Assembly: GCA_030680295.1 (NCBI GenBank)
Contig: JAUXVU010000020.1
Location: forward strand, 124,001-188,000
DNA from: Moraxellaceae bacterium
Lineage (GTDB): Bacteria > Pseudomonadota > Gammaproteobacteria > Pseudomonadales > Moraxellaceae
Length of the DNA stretch: 64,000 bases
Direction: 5' to 3'
Shown here: positions 8,398 through 17,164 of the stretch, piece by piece
Layout of the letters: the number at the start of each line of letters is the position of its first letter
Position numbering within the stretch: the stretch's first letter is position 1
Notes under the pieces: model-generated
Database searches by the model: none
Seen by the model: the letters and a program-made list of their open reading frames with translations, nothing else
Told to the model about the DNA's origin: nothing
Translations under genes and position numbers: made by a program

Positions 8398-10191
8398 TCA
8401 CAAAGTGGCGGCCACGGCGGGCGGCACAGGAATGTCTAAATCCAGCAGCATTTGCGCAAAACATTTGCCTTGCGGGTCGGTGCGTAACGAAGCAATACCA
8501 CCGCCACCTAAGGCATGGCGCAGCAGGAAGTTAAAGCTGTGACTGCCGGGCAATTCCCAGCGTGACACGGAGCCGTTGGCAGCAATCAAATGCTTAAAGT
8601 AATCGGCTACTTTTGCTTCGCTTAAGGCAGCACGCAAATACGGCAAGTAGGATGGGTCACGTGCCATCACACCAATATTGGCGTGATCACCTTTGTCGCC
8701 ACTACGCGCCACCGCCAGCTTAATCAGCGGCACGGAAACGGCATCAGCTGTTGGCTGCCAAACTTCACCTGCTGCTTGTGCTGGCAAGGCCATTGGATCA
8801 AAAGGCAGACCTTCATCAACCACTACTGGCGTGCGTTGGCCTTCAAAATCAACGGTGATGCTGACGTCACGCTTAGGCACTTTGCAGGACCATAACTGCA
8901 CCACAGGCTGCACGCTGGGACGGCCACCAAAGTAGCCCGTCAGGCCTGGTGCCATGCCGGTGGCGGCTTGAGCTAGTTCTTTCGAGAACAACACTAGTGC
9001 GGCTTTTTCTTTGTGCTTGGCGGCAATTTTCACCACCACTTCACGGGTGGCGGCCGCACCGGCGCGGGCATTGGCGCCGTACATGGTTTCAGCGCCCAAT
9101 AACTCCACCGCAGTCTCGGTGAACGGACCCCAGCCTTTGCTGGCAAATAAGGCTTCGCATTTTTTGATTAAGGCTTCAGCCACGCGTGCGGCCTTTTGCG
9201 GCGCTTCACGCCCCCCCATCAAAAACATGGACGTGATGCGGTGGCCACGCGGTGTGGTGCCCGACACTTTATAGGTATCAGGCGGGGCAAAACCGCTAGC
9301 ACCCTGCACCAACACTTGATCATCAGCTGTTTGCATCAAGGTGGCAGTGGTGAAGTCACAACGCACATCCGGCAGCAAATAGGCGCGTGGATCACCAATT
9401 TCATACAGCATTTGCTCACCCACGGTGGCCACGGTTACTGCACCACCAGTGCCTTCGGGTTTGCCCACCACAAACGAGCCATCAGCACGCATATCAATAA
9501 AGGGGAAACCCATGTTTTCGTAACCGCTGGCAACCGTTTGCCAATCGGTAAAGTTACCGCCAGTACATTGCGCACCACACTCAATAATGTGACCCGCCAA
9601 TGAGCCTTGCGCCAGCTTGTCGTAGTCACGGACATCCCAGCCAAATTCGTACAGCATAGGGCCCAGTGTGACTGCGCTATCGACACCACGACCGGTAATG
9701 ACCACATCCGCCCCTTGGCGCAGCGCTTCTGCCACCGCAGGTGCGCCTAAATAGGCATTCATGCTGACCAACATGCCGGGAAATGGCGCGCCGGTATCCA
9801 TTTCGGTAATGCCGGCTTCACGGAATTCACCTTGGCGCATGGTTAAGTCATCACCTTCCACCACGGCAATACGCAGGCTGATACCAGCCGCTTCTGCTGC
9901 CGCCGCCAAGGCATCGCGGCAGGCACCCACATTCATGCCGCCAGCGTTGCTAATCACTTTCATGCCCTGTGCTTTTACGGCTGGCAGCAACGGTGTCATC
10001 ACCTCAACAAAGTCACGCGCATAACCCTGTGCTGGGTCTTTCATGCGCTGCACGGCCAAAATCGACATGGTGACTTCGGCCAGATAATCAAACACCAAAT
10101 AATCGAGTTTGCCGTGATTGACTAACTGCTCAGCGGCCGTGCTGGTGTCACCCCAAAATGCTGACGCACAACCAATTCGAATAGATTTCAT
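8398..10191 (-). CDS. atuA: AtuA-like acyclic terpene utilisation protein (DUF1446 + C-terminal domain)
   Basis: A 597-residue protein that begins IRIGCASAFWGDTSTAAEQLV and continues with VISNAGGMN and VVITGRGVDSAVTLGP segments, all typical of the DUF1446/AtuA family. A second domain follows after about residue 480 (LAVARSGDKGDHANIGVMAR). AtuA is required for growth of pseudomonads on citronellol/geraniol, but its reaction is not established to my knowledge. Its place between the acyl-CoA dehydrogenase and carboxylase genes supports a role in the same branched acyl-CoA pathway. Length and both domains look complete. Confidence 0.87.
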   Translation of the reverse strand: MKSIRIGCASAFWGDTSTAAEQLVNHGKLDYLVFDYLAEVTMSILAVQRMKDPAQGYARDFVEVMTPLLPAVKAQGMKVISNAGGMNVGACRDALAAAAEAAGISLRIAVVEGDDLTMRQGEFREAGITEMDTGAPFPGMLVSMNAYLGAPAVAEALRQGADVVITGRGVDSAVTLGPMLYEFGWDVRDYDKLAQGSLAGHIIECGAQCTGGNFTDWQTVASGYENMGFPFIDMRADGSFVVGKPEGTGGAVTVATVGEQMLYEIGDPRAYLLPDVRCDFTTATLMQTADDQVLVQGASGFAPPDTYKVSGTTPRGHRITSMFLMGGREAPQKAARVAEALIKKCEALFASKGWGPFTETAVELLGAETMYGANARAGAAATREVVVKIAAKHKEKAALVLFSKELAQAATGMAPGLTGYFGGRPSVQPVVQLWSCKVPKRDVSITVDFEGQRTPVVVDEGLPFDPMALPAQAAGEVWQPTADAVSVPLIKLAVARSGDKGDHANIGVMARDPSYLPYLRAALSEAKVADYFKHLIAANGSVSRWELPGSHSFNFLLRHALGGGGIASLRTDPQGKCFAQMLLDLDIPVPPAVAATL

Positions 10192-10223
10192 AAGTTCGCT
10201 CCAAAGCGTCTTAGCACAACTGC

Positions 10224-11387
10224 TTAAAGGGTTTCGCCGAATAATTCGCGGCCAATTAACATGCGGCGAATTTCGGATGTGCCGGCACCAATTTCATACA
10301 GCTTGGCATCACGCCAGAAACGGCCGGTGGGGTAGTCGTTGATATAACCATTGCCGCCTAGGCATTGAATGGCTTGTCCGGCCATCCACGTGGCTTGTTC
10401 GGCGGTATACAAAATCACGCCAGCCGCATCTTTACGGGCTGTTTCGCCGCGATCACAAGCTTTGGCCACGGCATACAAATAGGCTTTGCTGGTGCTTAAG
10501 GCGACATACATATCGGCCAGTTTGCCCTGCATTAATTGGAATTCACCAATAGCTTGACCAAACTGCTTACGCTCATGAATATAAGGCAGCACCACGTCCA
10601 AACAGGCGGCCATCACACCCACTGGCCCGCCGCTTAACACCACACGCTCAAAGTCCAAGCCAGACATCAACACGTTGACACCACGACCAACCGTGCCCAA
10701 AACGTTTTCAACCGGCACTTCACAGTCTTGGAAAACCAGTTCGGCGGTGTTGGAACCACGCATGCCTAACTTGTCTAACTTTTGCGCCGTGCTAAAACCT
10801 TTCATGCCTTTTTCAATGATGAAAGCGGTAATGCCACGTGGGCCGGCACTGATATCGGTTTTGGCATAGACCACCAAGACATCGGCATCGGGGCCGTTGG
10901 TAATCCACATTTTGTTGCCGTTTAGCACATAGTGGTCACCTTTCAGGTCGGCACGTAACTTCATGCTGACCACATCCGATCCAGCATTGGGCTCAGACAT
11001 AGCCAAAGCACCAACGTGTTCACCACTGATTAATTTCGGCAGGTATTTATGCTTTTGCGCTTCATTGCCGTTTTTGCGAATTTGGTTAACGCATAGGTTG
11101 GAATGCGCGCCATACGATAGGCCAATGGATGCAGAGGCACGAGAAATCTCTTCCACCACCACGGTGTGCGCCAAGTAGCCTAAGCCTGCGCCACCGTATT
11201 CTTCTTCGACGGTAATGCCCAGCAAACCCATATCACCCATCTTGCGCCATAGATGCATTGGGAACTCATTGCTACGATCCACTTCATCGGCAATCGGGGC
11301 AATCTCAGCCAGCACAAACTGACGAACACTGTCGCGCAGCGCATCAACGGTTTCGCCCAAGTCATGGTTTAAGGATGGGAAATGCAT
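10224..11387 (-). CDS. Acyl-CoA dehydrogenase, isovaleryl-CoA-dehydrogenase-like
   Basis: A 387-residue flavoprotein starting at the ATG at 11387, chosen because GAGG precedes it and the family begins there; an upstream extension to 11495 is unlikely. N-domain ([18 protein letters not shown]-like), beta-domain ([18 protein letters not shown]) and C-domain ([57 protein letters not shown]) are all present. These match isovaleryl-CoA dehydrogenase (LiuA/IVD) closely and look less like AtuD citronellyl-CoA dehydrogenase as I remember it. It oxidises a methyl-branched acyl-CoA to the 2-enoyl-CoA for the downstream carboxylase. It is first in the minus-strand operon and divergent from the AraC gene. 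Confidence 0.88.
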   Translation of the reverse strand: MHFPSLNHDLGETVDALRDSVRQFVLAEIAPIADEVDRSNEFPMHLWRKMGDMGLLGITVEEEYGGAGLGYLAHTVVVEEISRASASIGLSYGAHSNLCVNQIRKNGNEAQKHKYLPKLISGEHVGALAMSEPNAGSDVVSMKLRADLKGDHYVLNGNKMWITNGPDADVLVVYAKTDISAGPRGITAFIIEKGMKGFSTAQKLDKLGMRGSNTAELVFQDCEVPVENVLGTVGRGVNVLMSGLDFERVVLSGGPVGVMAACLDVVLPYIHERKQFGQAIGEFQLMQGKLADMYVALSTSKAYLYAVAKACDRGETARKDAAGVILYTAEQATWMAGQAIQCLGGNGYINDYPTGRFWRDAKLYEIGAGTSEIRRMLIGRELFGETL

Positions 11388-11475
11388 ACAAGCCTCGTCA
11401 TTATTATGGTGTGTGACTAATGGGTTCCGAGTGTGCCTGTGATAACGCCTATCCTCAATGACAAAAGCGGCAACA

Positions 11476-11558
11476 AAATTGATAAATTCGGACAACTAAA
11501 TTGATAAAGTAGGCAATATCGGCTGATAATCAACGATCTAGCTGACTAATTTGGACAA
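11476..11558. promoter_or_regulatory. Direct-repeat cluster between acyl-CoA dehydrogenase and araC-type genes
   Basis: AAATTGATAAA occurs at 11476-11486 and again at 11498-11508, exactly 22 bases apart (two helical turns). AATTCGGACAA (11485-11495) recurs as AATTTGGACAA (11548-11558), 63 bases apart (six turns) and directly before the AraC-type start codon. The array lies between the catabolic operon and its divergent regulator, as expected for AraC-family operators. Function is inferred from position and spacing. Confidence 0.5.
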
Positions 11559-11560
11559 TC

Positions 11561-12637
11561 ATGAACCCACACCACCATACCGTGTCTGGCCATGTGATTC
11601 GTGCCATTTTGACCCGTGCCGAACAGCAACAGGCCGATGTTGATCGCTTGATCGCTGAAGCCGGCTTAAACCAGACGGCCATTTGGGCTCCAGAAACACG
11701 CGTGTTGCCGGTGCAATTCGCCAGCCTAATGCAGGCGTTATGGCGACAACGTGGTGATGAGTTTATGGGCTTTACTGAGCTGCCAATGCGGGTGGGAAGT
11801 TTTCCACTGATGATGCATTCGGTGCTGACCGCCAACACCCTAGGCGACGCCCTGCGTTATGGCTGCCACTTTTATCATGTGCTCACCGACGAGGTGCGCT
11901 TAAACCTGCACACGGATGCTTCAAGCCAGCAAGCCATGTTAAGGCTGTCATTAAAACGCCCCGAACTAGACACCGATCATGTGCTGACCGAAACCATCTT
12001 GCTGTCCTGGTATCGCTTTGCCAGTTGGTTAATCAACCGCCGCATTTTGCTAAGTTCTACCGCCTTTAGTTATCTCGCACCGCTGCATGTGGCGGAATAC
12101 CATCAGCTCTACCCCTGCCCACATCAGTTTGATGCCGAACATACCCAATTGGTATTTAGCGCCGAAGTGTTAAACCAACCGTTAATGCGTTCGCGGGAAG
12201 AACTAAAAGCGCTGATTAAAACCCTGCCGCTGGGCTTTTTTGTGAAGCCGGTTTATCAGGGCAGTTGGGGGCATAGAGTGCGCAGTCGTTTGCTGCAAGT
12301 GGACTTTTCTGAGTTTCCTAGTCTGGCTGAACTGGCGCGTGAGCTACATTTATCCGAGCGCACGTTACGGCGCAAACTGGAAAATGAGGACAGCAGTTAT
12401 CAGTTGATTAAAGATGAGTTGCGCCGAGATCGCGCCATCTCGTTATTGAGACAGCGCGAACTCGATATCAATGTGATCAGCCATGCCGTGGGTTATCGCG
12501 AGGCCAGTGTGTTTATTAAAGCCTTTCGCTTATGGACAGGCATGACACCTGGTGACTATCGATCGCGCAGCGCAACAAAACGCGCCATGGCGGTTATCGC
12601 ATCATCAGCTTCAGGCAACAAATCACCCAGCAACTGA
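11561..12637 (+). CDS. AraC-family transcriptional regulator
   Basis: A 358-residue regulator. The N-terminal ~230 residues form an arabinose-binding-like ligand domain of the OruR/PF12625 type. The C-terminal double HTH covers about residues 250-345 (LAELARELHLSERTLRRKLENE, then VISHAVGYREASVFIKAFRLWTG). It diverges from the acyl-CoA dehydrogenase operon with a repeat-rich intergenic region, so it probably activates that operon and perhaps the monooxygenase/esterase genes in response to a pathway intermediate. Its last ~27 codons overlap the convergent esterase gene by 82 bases, which is unusually long. Confidence 0.88.
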   Translation: MNPHHHTVSGHVIRAILTRAEQQQADVDRLIAEAGLNQTAIWAPETRVLPVQFASLMQALWRQRGDEFMGFTELPMRVGSFPLMMHSVLTANTLGDALRYGCHFYHVLTDEVRLNLHTDASSQQAMLRLSLKRPELDTDHVLTETILLSWYRFASWLINRRILLSSTAFSYLAPLHVAEYHQLYPCPHQFDAEHTQLVFSAEVLNQPLMRSREELKALIKTLPLGFFVKPVYQGSWGHRVRSRLLQVDFSEFPSLAELARELHLSERTLRRKLENEDSSYQLIKDELRRDRAISLLRQRELDINVISHAVGYREASVFIKAFRLWTGMTPGDYRSRSATKRAMAVIASSASGNKSPSN

Positions 12638-13503
12638 AAGTCATGCCACATGCCCTGCCACACAGTCAGCTGCAAGTCCCAACCAATTTCCACAGCACGC
12701 TCAGCCAAACGCTCGGAGTCACTTAACAAAATTTCTTCCGAACCAGTTTGCACCAAGGTTGGTGGCAAGCCACTCAAGTCAGCAAACAAAGGCGACAACA
12801 AAGGGTGGCTGGCATCGGTCTTACCACGGTACAGCGGCGTTTTCGCGTGAATCCAGCTCAAAGTCAGCATGTGGTCAGCACTGGCCTTGCTGCTTAAAGA
12901 CTCACCGCTTAAGGTCAAGTCAGTCCACGGTGAAATCAAAATCATGCGACCCGGCATGGCTAACTTTTTGTCGCGAATGGAAATGGCCAGCGACAGCGCC
13001 ATACCACCACCCGCAGAGTCACCCATCAGGGTAATGCGTGAAGCGTCCACACCGGATGCCAACAACGCTTCATAAGCCGCCAGCACATCATTTAAGCCAT
13101 GCGGAAACGGAAACTCTGGCGCTAGACGATAATGCGGCACATACACCGTGGCATTTAAGGCCAAGGCCAAACGTGATGTCAGCGGACGGTGGGTGCGCGG
13201 TGAACACACCACATAACCACCACCATGCACATAAAACACCACGTTGTCGCCGGCACCAGCAGCTGGGCGAATCACTTCGGTGCGCATGCCTTTAAGTGAT
13301 TCTTCACTGATGACGGCATCACGAGGCACCCAGCCATTGGACAACAAAGCATTGGTAATGCGACGCAGGGTAGGCACGGAAATACGGTTGTTGGCCCAGA
13401 GTGGGCGAATGCTGCTGCGTATCGCCAAAGGCAATACGGTTTTGGCCACCGCACTGTGGACTGCCCTTAAGCCTGAATATGAAATTGAAACATCAGTTTT
13501 CAT
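12556..13503 (-). CDS. Alpha/beta hydrolase, hormone-sensitive-lipase-like esterase
   Basis: A 315-residue HSL-family (family IV) esterase. The oxyanion motif HGGG (in FYVHGGGYVV, about residue 92) and nucleophile elbow GDSAGGG (about 165) are intact, and a late MWHDFQ carries the probable catalytic histidine. It hydrolyses short-to-medium esters in the cytoplasm. It lies 23 bases after the flavin monooxygenase gene, so it may cleave the ester or lactone made by that enzyme. Its end runs 82 bases into the convergent AraC gene. Confidence 0.87.
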   Translation of the reverse strand: MKTDVSISYSGLRAVHSAVAKTVLPLAIRSSIRPLWANNRISVPTLRRITNALLSNGWVPRDAVISEESLKGMRTEVIRPAAGAGDNVVFYVHGGGYVVCSPRTHRPLTSRLALALNATVYVPHYRLAPEFPFPHGLNDVLAAYEALLASGVDASRITLMGDSAGGGMALSLAISIRDKKLAMPGRMILISPWTDLTLSGESLSSKASADHMLTLSWIHAKTPLYRGKTDASHPLLSPLFADLSGLPPTLVQTGSEEILLSDSERLAERAVEIGWDLQLTVWQGMWHDFQLLGDLLPEADDAITAMARFVALRDR

Positions 13504-13526
13504 GAGTTGTCCTTTAATAGTCGGGC

Positions 13527-14993
13527 TTAGGCAGTCGCCACTTCATAATGCGCCCAGTTTGGCTGGCGTGTGCGCAGACGATACTCAAAGGTAAAACCGG
13601 GCCAGTTGGCGGTGTTACGACCAAACTCGTTGACATACCAACTGCTACAGCCGGTCTGCCACACGGTATTTTGCAATCGTTTTTGCAGCTCGTCGTTATA
13701 ACGTGTTTGCGCTTCGGGTTTGACATCCACATAACGCAGATTGTCAGCCAAAATGCGCTGCACACACTGGCGAATATAAGCCATCTGGCTTTCCAGCATA
13801 TACACAATTGAACTGTGGCCTAAGTTGGTGTTTGGCCCGTACATCACATACAAATTTGGGAAGCCGGTCACGCTAATACCCAACAGCGCTTGTGCGCCCT
13901 GCTGCCACTCATCTTTTAATACACGGCCATTTAAGCCGGTGATTTTTAATGGTGCCAAGAACTCAGTAGCACGGAAGCCAGTGCCATAAATAATCACATC
14001 CACTTCATGATGCACACCATCACCGCCAGTAATGCCGGTGGCATCCACCGCTTGCACACCACCGTTGACGACCGTGACGTTGGGCTGAGTCAGCGCAGGG
14101 TAATAGTCATTCGACAGCAAAATACGTTTGCAACCAATGTGGTCTGTTGGTGTCAGCTTTTTACGCAACACCGGGTCTTTTACTTGTGAACGCAAGAAGG
14201 CTTTGTACTGCAAGTTCACCACCGCCATGGCTTGCTTTAATGAGGTAAAAGCCAAAGCACGGTATTCATGAGTTACATATTGCAGTGCACGACTGCCGGT
14301 TAATACTTTCGGCATGCGCTTAAATAATTGCTGCTCAGCAGCAGCATAAGGACGATCCGGCTTGGCAATCACATACGGTGCCGAACGCTGCATCAACACC
14401 AGGCTTTTCACCTGGGGCACAATTTCTGGCACAAACTGAATGGCACTGGCACCGGTGCCAACCACGGCAACACGCTTACCGGTTAAATCAATGTCATGAC
14501 GCCAGCGCGCGGAGTGAAATACCTCACCTTGGAAGGCATCTATGCCCGGCACTTGCGGGTAAGCCGGACGGTTTAACTGGCCCATGGCGCAAATAACGGC
14601 ACGCGCTTGATATTGCTCACCAGTGCGGGTGACAACAGTCCAGATGCCTTTGGTTTCATCAAAGTCGGCTGTGTCGACTTCTTGATTAAAACGAATACGC
14701 TCGGCAATACCAAAGCGTTCAACACAATGGCGCAAGTAGCCGTGAATTTCGGCTTGGCCGGCAAACTTGCGTGACCAGCGATCAAATTCGGCAAACGAGA
14801 ATGAATAAAGGTGTGATGGCACATCACAAGCAGCGCCCGGATAACGGTTGTCACGCCAGACACCACCAACATCATCTGCCTTTTCCAGTACTAGGTAGTT
14901 CGCACTAACTTTCTGCTGCAGCTGAATGGCCATGCCAATGCCGCCAAAACCAGTACCAATAATAAGTGCATCTAGCACTGTTATTTGCGTCAT
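13527..14993 (-). CDS. FAD-dependent monooxygenase, Baeyer-Villiger-type
   Basis: A 488-residue flavoprotein with an N-terminal FAD site GTGFGG (13-18) and an NADPH site GTGASA (179-184). Between them is the class B monooxygenase fingerprint F-x-G-x3-H-x3-W (155-165, FQGEVFHSARW), which marks Baeyer-Villiger enzymes and relatives. It would insert oxygen next to a ketone to give an ester or lactone. It is the first gene of a pair with the HSL esterase. Hydroxylation of N or S by a related FMO cannot be excluded. Confidence 0.87.
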   Translation of the reverse strand: MTQITVLDALIIGTGFGGIGMAIQLQQKVSANYLVLEKADDVGGVWRDNRYPGAACDVPSHLYSFSFAEFDRWSRKFAGQAEIHGYLRHCVERFGIAERIRFNQEVDTADFDETKGIWTVVTRTGEQYQARAVICAMGQLNRPAYPQVPGIDAFQGEVFHSARWRHDIDLTGKRVAVVGTGASAIQFVPEIVPQVKSLVLMQRSAPYVIAKPDRPYAAAEQQLFKRMPKVLTGSRALQYVTHEYRALAFTSLKQAMAVVNLQYKAFLRSQVKDPVLRKKLTPTDHIGCKRILLSNDYYPALTQPNVTVVNGGVQAVDATGITGGDGVHHEVDVIIYGTGFRATEFLAPLKITGLNGRVLKDEWQQGAQALLGISVTGFPNLYVMYGPNTNLGHSSIVYMLESQMAYIRQCVQRILADNLRYVDVKPEAQTRYNDELQKRLQNTVWQTGCSSWYVNEFGRNTANWPGFTFEYRLRTRQPNWAHYEVATA

Positions 14994-15116
14994 GACAGAG
15001 ACTCCGAACTCAACTTAAGCGATAATGCCGGGCGCGGATTGTACTCAATTTTCGCCGTTACTGGCCGGTCATCGGCGGACGAAATACCAGTTAGGTACAA
15101 AATTTCAGCATTTTCA

Positions 15117-15146
15117 TTGAAGCCAGGGCGCTCATCTGGTATAAAT
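15117..15146 (+). promoter_or_regulatory. Sigma-70 promoter of rpmB-rpmG
   Basis: TTGAAG (15117-15122) and TATAAA (15140-15145) are separated by 17 bases, a near-consensus sigma-70 promoter 60 bases before rpmB. The discriminator after the -10 box is GC-rich (CGCGCCC), as often seen at stringently controlled ribosomal promoters. A small hairpin (GCCGCC/GGCGGC, 15163-15178) follows in the leader. Confidence 0.7.
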
Positions 15147-15206
15147 CGCGCCCTTGCTGTCAGCCGCCGCTGGGCGGCGAGTTGAATCGCATTGTGGAGA
15201 GACATT

Positions 15207-15443
15207 ATGTCCAAAGTTTGCCAAGTTACCGGCAAGCGTCCGATGGTTGGAAACAACGTATCGCACGCTAACAATAAAACGAAGCGTCGCTTCGAGCCGA
15301 ATCTGCATTACCATCGTTTCTGGCTGGAAAGCGAGAAGCGTTTTGTACGCCTGCGTGTTACCCCTAAAGGTATGCGCACTATCGACAAATTGGGTGTTGA
15401 CGTGATTGTTGCCAATCTGCGCGCTCAAGGCGTTAAGGTCTAA
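15207..15443 (+). CDS. rpmB: 50S ribosomal protein L28
   Basis: A 78-residue basic protein beginning [12 protein letters not shown] with [12 protein letters not shown] and a C-terminal half typical of bacterial L28; length is normal. It belongs to the large ribosomal subunit. GGAGAG precedes the ATG and a strong promoter lies at 15117-15146. The gene is followed by rpmG after 11 bases, the common rpmB-rpmG operon of gammaproteobacteria. Confidence 0.98.
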   Translation: MSKVCQVTGKRPMVGNNVSHANNKTKRRFEPNLHYHRFWLESEKRFVRLRVTPKGMRTIDKLGVDVIVANLRAQGVKV

Positions 15444-15454
15444 GGAGATTAATC

Positions 15455-15610
15455 ATGCGTGACAAAATTCGTCTCGTGTCCACAGCTGGCACCGGTTATT
15501 TCTACACGACCACCAAGAACAAGCGCACCATGCCGGAGAAAATGGAGATCAAAAAGTTTGATCCAAAAATTCGCCAGCACGTCATGTTCAAAGAAGCAAA
15601 GATCAAGTAA
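15455..15610 (+). CDS. rpmG: 50S ribosomal protein L33
   Basis: A 51-residue protein, short but full length for L33. It starts [14 protein letters not shown], continues with YTTTKNKR and ends [18 protein letters not shown]. The Cys pairs of the zinc-binding C+ form are absent, so this is the cysteine-free form. AGGAG lies 8 bases before the ATG at 15455. It is co-transcribed with rpmB and followed by an intrinsic terminator. Confidence 0.98.
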   Translation: MRDKIRLVSTAGTGYFYTTTKNKRTMPEKMEIKKFDPKIRQHVMFKEAKIK

Positions 15611-15635
15611 GCCCTAGCGTTTACTGGATTGAAAT

Positions 15636-15658
15636 AACCCGCCTCGGCGGGTTTTTTT
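15636..15658 (+). terminator. Intrinsic terminator after rpmG
   Basis: AACCCGCC, a TCG loop and GGCGGGTT form a GC-rich hairpin directly followed by a run of T residues, 25 bases after the rpmG stop. Confidence 0.92.
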
Positions 15659-15745
15659 ATGCCCTGTGTTGGACAAGACTTTGCTTTTCAGGCTCACGCT
15701 TATTCGGTACAGTTCTTTCACACTCACTACTTCTGGCCTGACTAG

Positions 15746-16513
15746 ATGCCGACCAGCCTCGATAACACTCTTGCCCTGCGCTGGCGCCATCAGCAGCTAC
15801 TCCCCATCACCGCCGTACATCTTCCAGAACTTGAAGACCTGCTGTGTATTGACCGGCAAAAAGCCGTGTTAGTGGCCAATACTGAACAGTTTGTACAAGG
15901 CAAACCCTGCAACCATGTTTTGCTAACTGGTGCCCGCGGCACCGGTAAATCCACACTGGTCAAAGCCCTGTTAACGCGTTTTGCTGACCAAGGTCTGCGC
16001 CTAATCGAAGTCGCCCCACACGACTTGGTCGACTTGCCCGATATCGTGGCGCCATTACGTGGTCGATCAGAGCGATACATTATTTATGTCGATGACTTTT
16101 CGGTGGCCGCTGCCGACCCGGCATTGATTGCACTAAAAACTGCCTTAGATGGCGGCATTGAAGAAGCACCAGACAATGTGGTCATTTATGCCACCAGCAA
16201 CCGCCGTTACTTAATGCCTTCACTGCATAGCGACAACGCCGGCTTTCAGTGGATTGATGATGAAGTACACGCCGGTGAATCCACCGAAGAAAAGATTTCC
16301 TTGTCCGAGCGTTTTGGTTTGTGGCTGTCGTTTTTGGCCTTTAACCAAGACAACTATTTACAGATGGTTCAACACCACCTACGCAAACTGGGTTATACCT
16401 CTTGGGATGACCACGTTCGTGGCGAAAGCCTGAGATGGGCTCAAACCCGGGCATCGCGGAGCGGTCGTGTTGCCCATCAATTTGCTCGCGACTGGGCCGG
16501 AAAAAACAGCTAA
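15746..16513 (+). CDS. DUF815-family P-loop ATPase
   Basis: A 255-residue AAA-like ATPase. Walker A is GARGTGKST (about 71-79), Walker B is IIYVDDF (about 111-117), and a sensor-like ATSNRR segment follows. These are diagnostic of DUF815 (COG2607). The biological role of the family is not well defined. It lies 12 bases before the ECF sigma gene and is probably in one operon with it, the anti-sigma-like gene and mutM. Confidence 0.83.
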   Translation: MPTSLDNTLALRWRHQQLLPITAVHLPELEDLLCIDRQKAVLVANTEQFVQGKPCNHVLLTGARGTGKSTLVKALLTRFADQGLRLIEVAPHDLVDLPDIVAPLRGRSERYIIYVDDFSVAAADPALIALKTALDGGIEEAPDNVVIYATSNRRYLMPSLHSDNAGFQWIDDEVHAGESTEEKISLSERFGLWLSFLAFNQDNYLQMVQHHLRKLGYTSWDDHVRGESLRWAQTRASRSGRVAHQFARDWAGKNS

Positions 16514-16525
16514 TAAAGAGTCTAT

Positions 16526-17164
16526 ATGGCCACAACTTCGCTTAATTTCGCCGAAATACCAGAAAAAGAACTGATTTCTGCGCTTAAAAAGTCTGACCGC
16601 AACGCCTACCGCGAGGCCATGCGCCGTTACGGTGGCGCTATGTTAGCGGCGGCGCGCAGCATCACCACACAACATGCCGAAGATGCCGTGCAAGAAGCGT
16701 GGATTTCGGCCATTGCTGCGCTGAATGAATTTGAAAGCCGTGCCAGCTTAAAAACTTGGTTGGTACGCATTGCCATCAACAAAGCGTATAACGCCATTCG
16801 CAGCCAACGCCGCGAAGTGTCTTTTGAAGGCCTTGAAGCGCAGCATGACCCATTGGCTGATGCCTTTATTCCCGGCGGAAAGTTTGGCACTCAGTGGGGT
16901 GTTCAATTTCAGCAATGGACGGACGACACCCCTGATGCCTTGCTGCAAGCCCATGTTTTACAAGAATGTCTTGATCATCATTTAGAAGACTTGCCAGAAG
17001 GCCAACGACTGGCTATTACGCTAAAAGATATTGAAGGACTTTCTCCAAACGAAATCTGTAACACTTTGGGCATTTCGCCGTCTAACTTCAGGGTATTGCT
17101 ACACCGGGCACGAATACGCGTGTTTGGTATGGTGTCGCACTACGAGGAGACGGGCGAATGTTAA
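16526..17164 (+). CDS. ECF-type RNA polymerase sigma factor
   Basis: A 212-residue sigma-70 family protein with region 2 (EDAVQEAWISAIAALNEFESRASLKTWLVRIAINKAYN, about residues 50-90) and region 4 (DLPEGQRLAITLKDIEGLSPNEICNTLGIS, about 155-185), but no region 1 or 3. That is the ECF layout. It directs RNA polymerase to stress or envelope promoters when released from its anti-sigma. The next gene overlaps its stop (ATGTTAA) and encodes a small zinc-finger protein that is the likely anti-sigma. Confidence 0.92.
   Translation: MATTSLNFAEIPEKELISALKKSDRNAYREAMRRYGGAMLAAARSITTQHAEDAVQEAWISAIAALNEFESRASLKTWLVRIAINKAYNAIRSQRREVSFEGLEAQHDPLADAFIPGGKFGTQWGVQFQQWTDDTPDALLQAHVLQECLDHHLEDLPEGQRLAITLKDIEGLSPNEICNTLGISPSNFRVLLHRARIRVFGMVSHYEETGEC

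Noticed and set aside
9196-9603. 135-codon plus-strand frame inside the AtuA-like gene
   Set aside because: It is antisense to a well-supported gene, has no family features, and long antisense frames are expected in this codon usage.
12552-13034. 160-codon plus-strand frame inside the esterase gene
   Set aside because: It is a low-complexity His/Ser/Thr/Pro-rich translation antisense to an intact HSL esterase.
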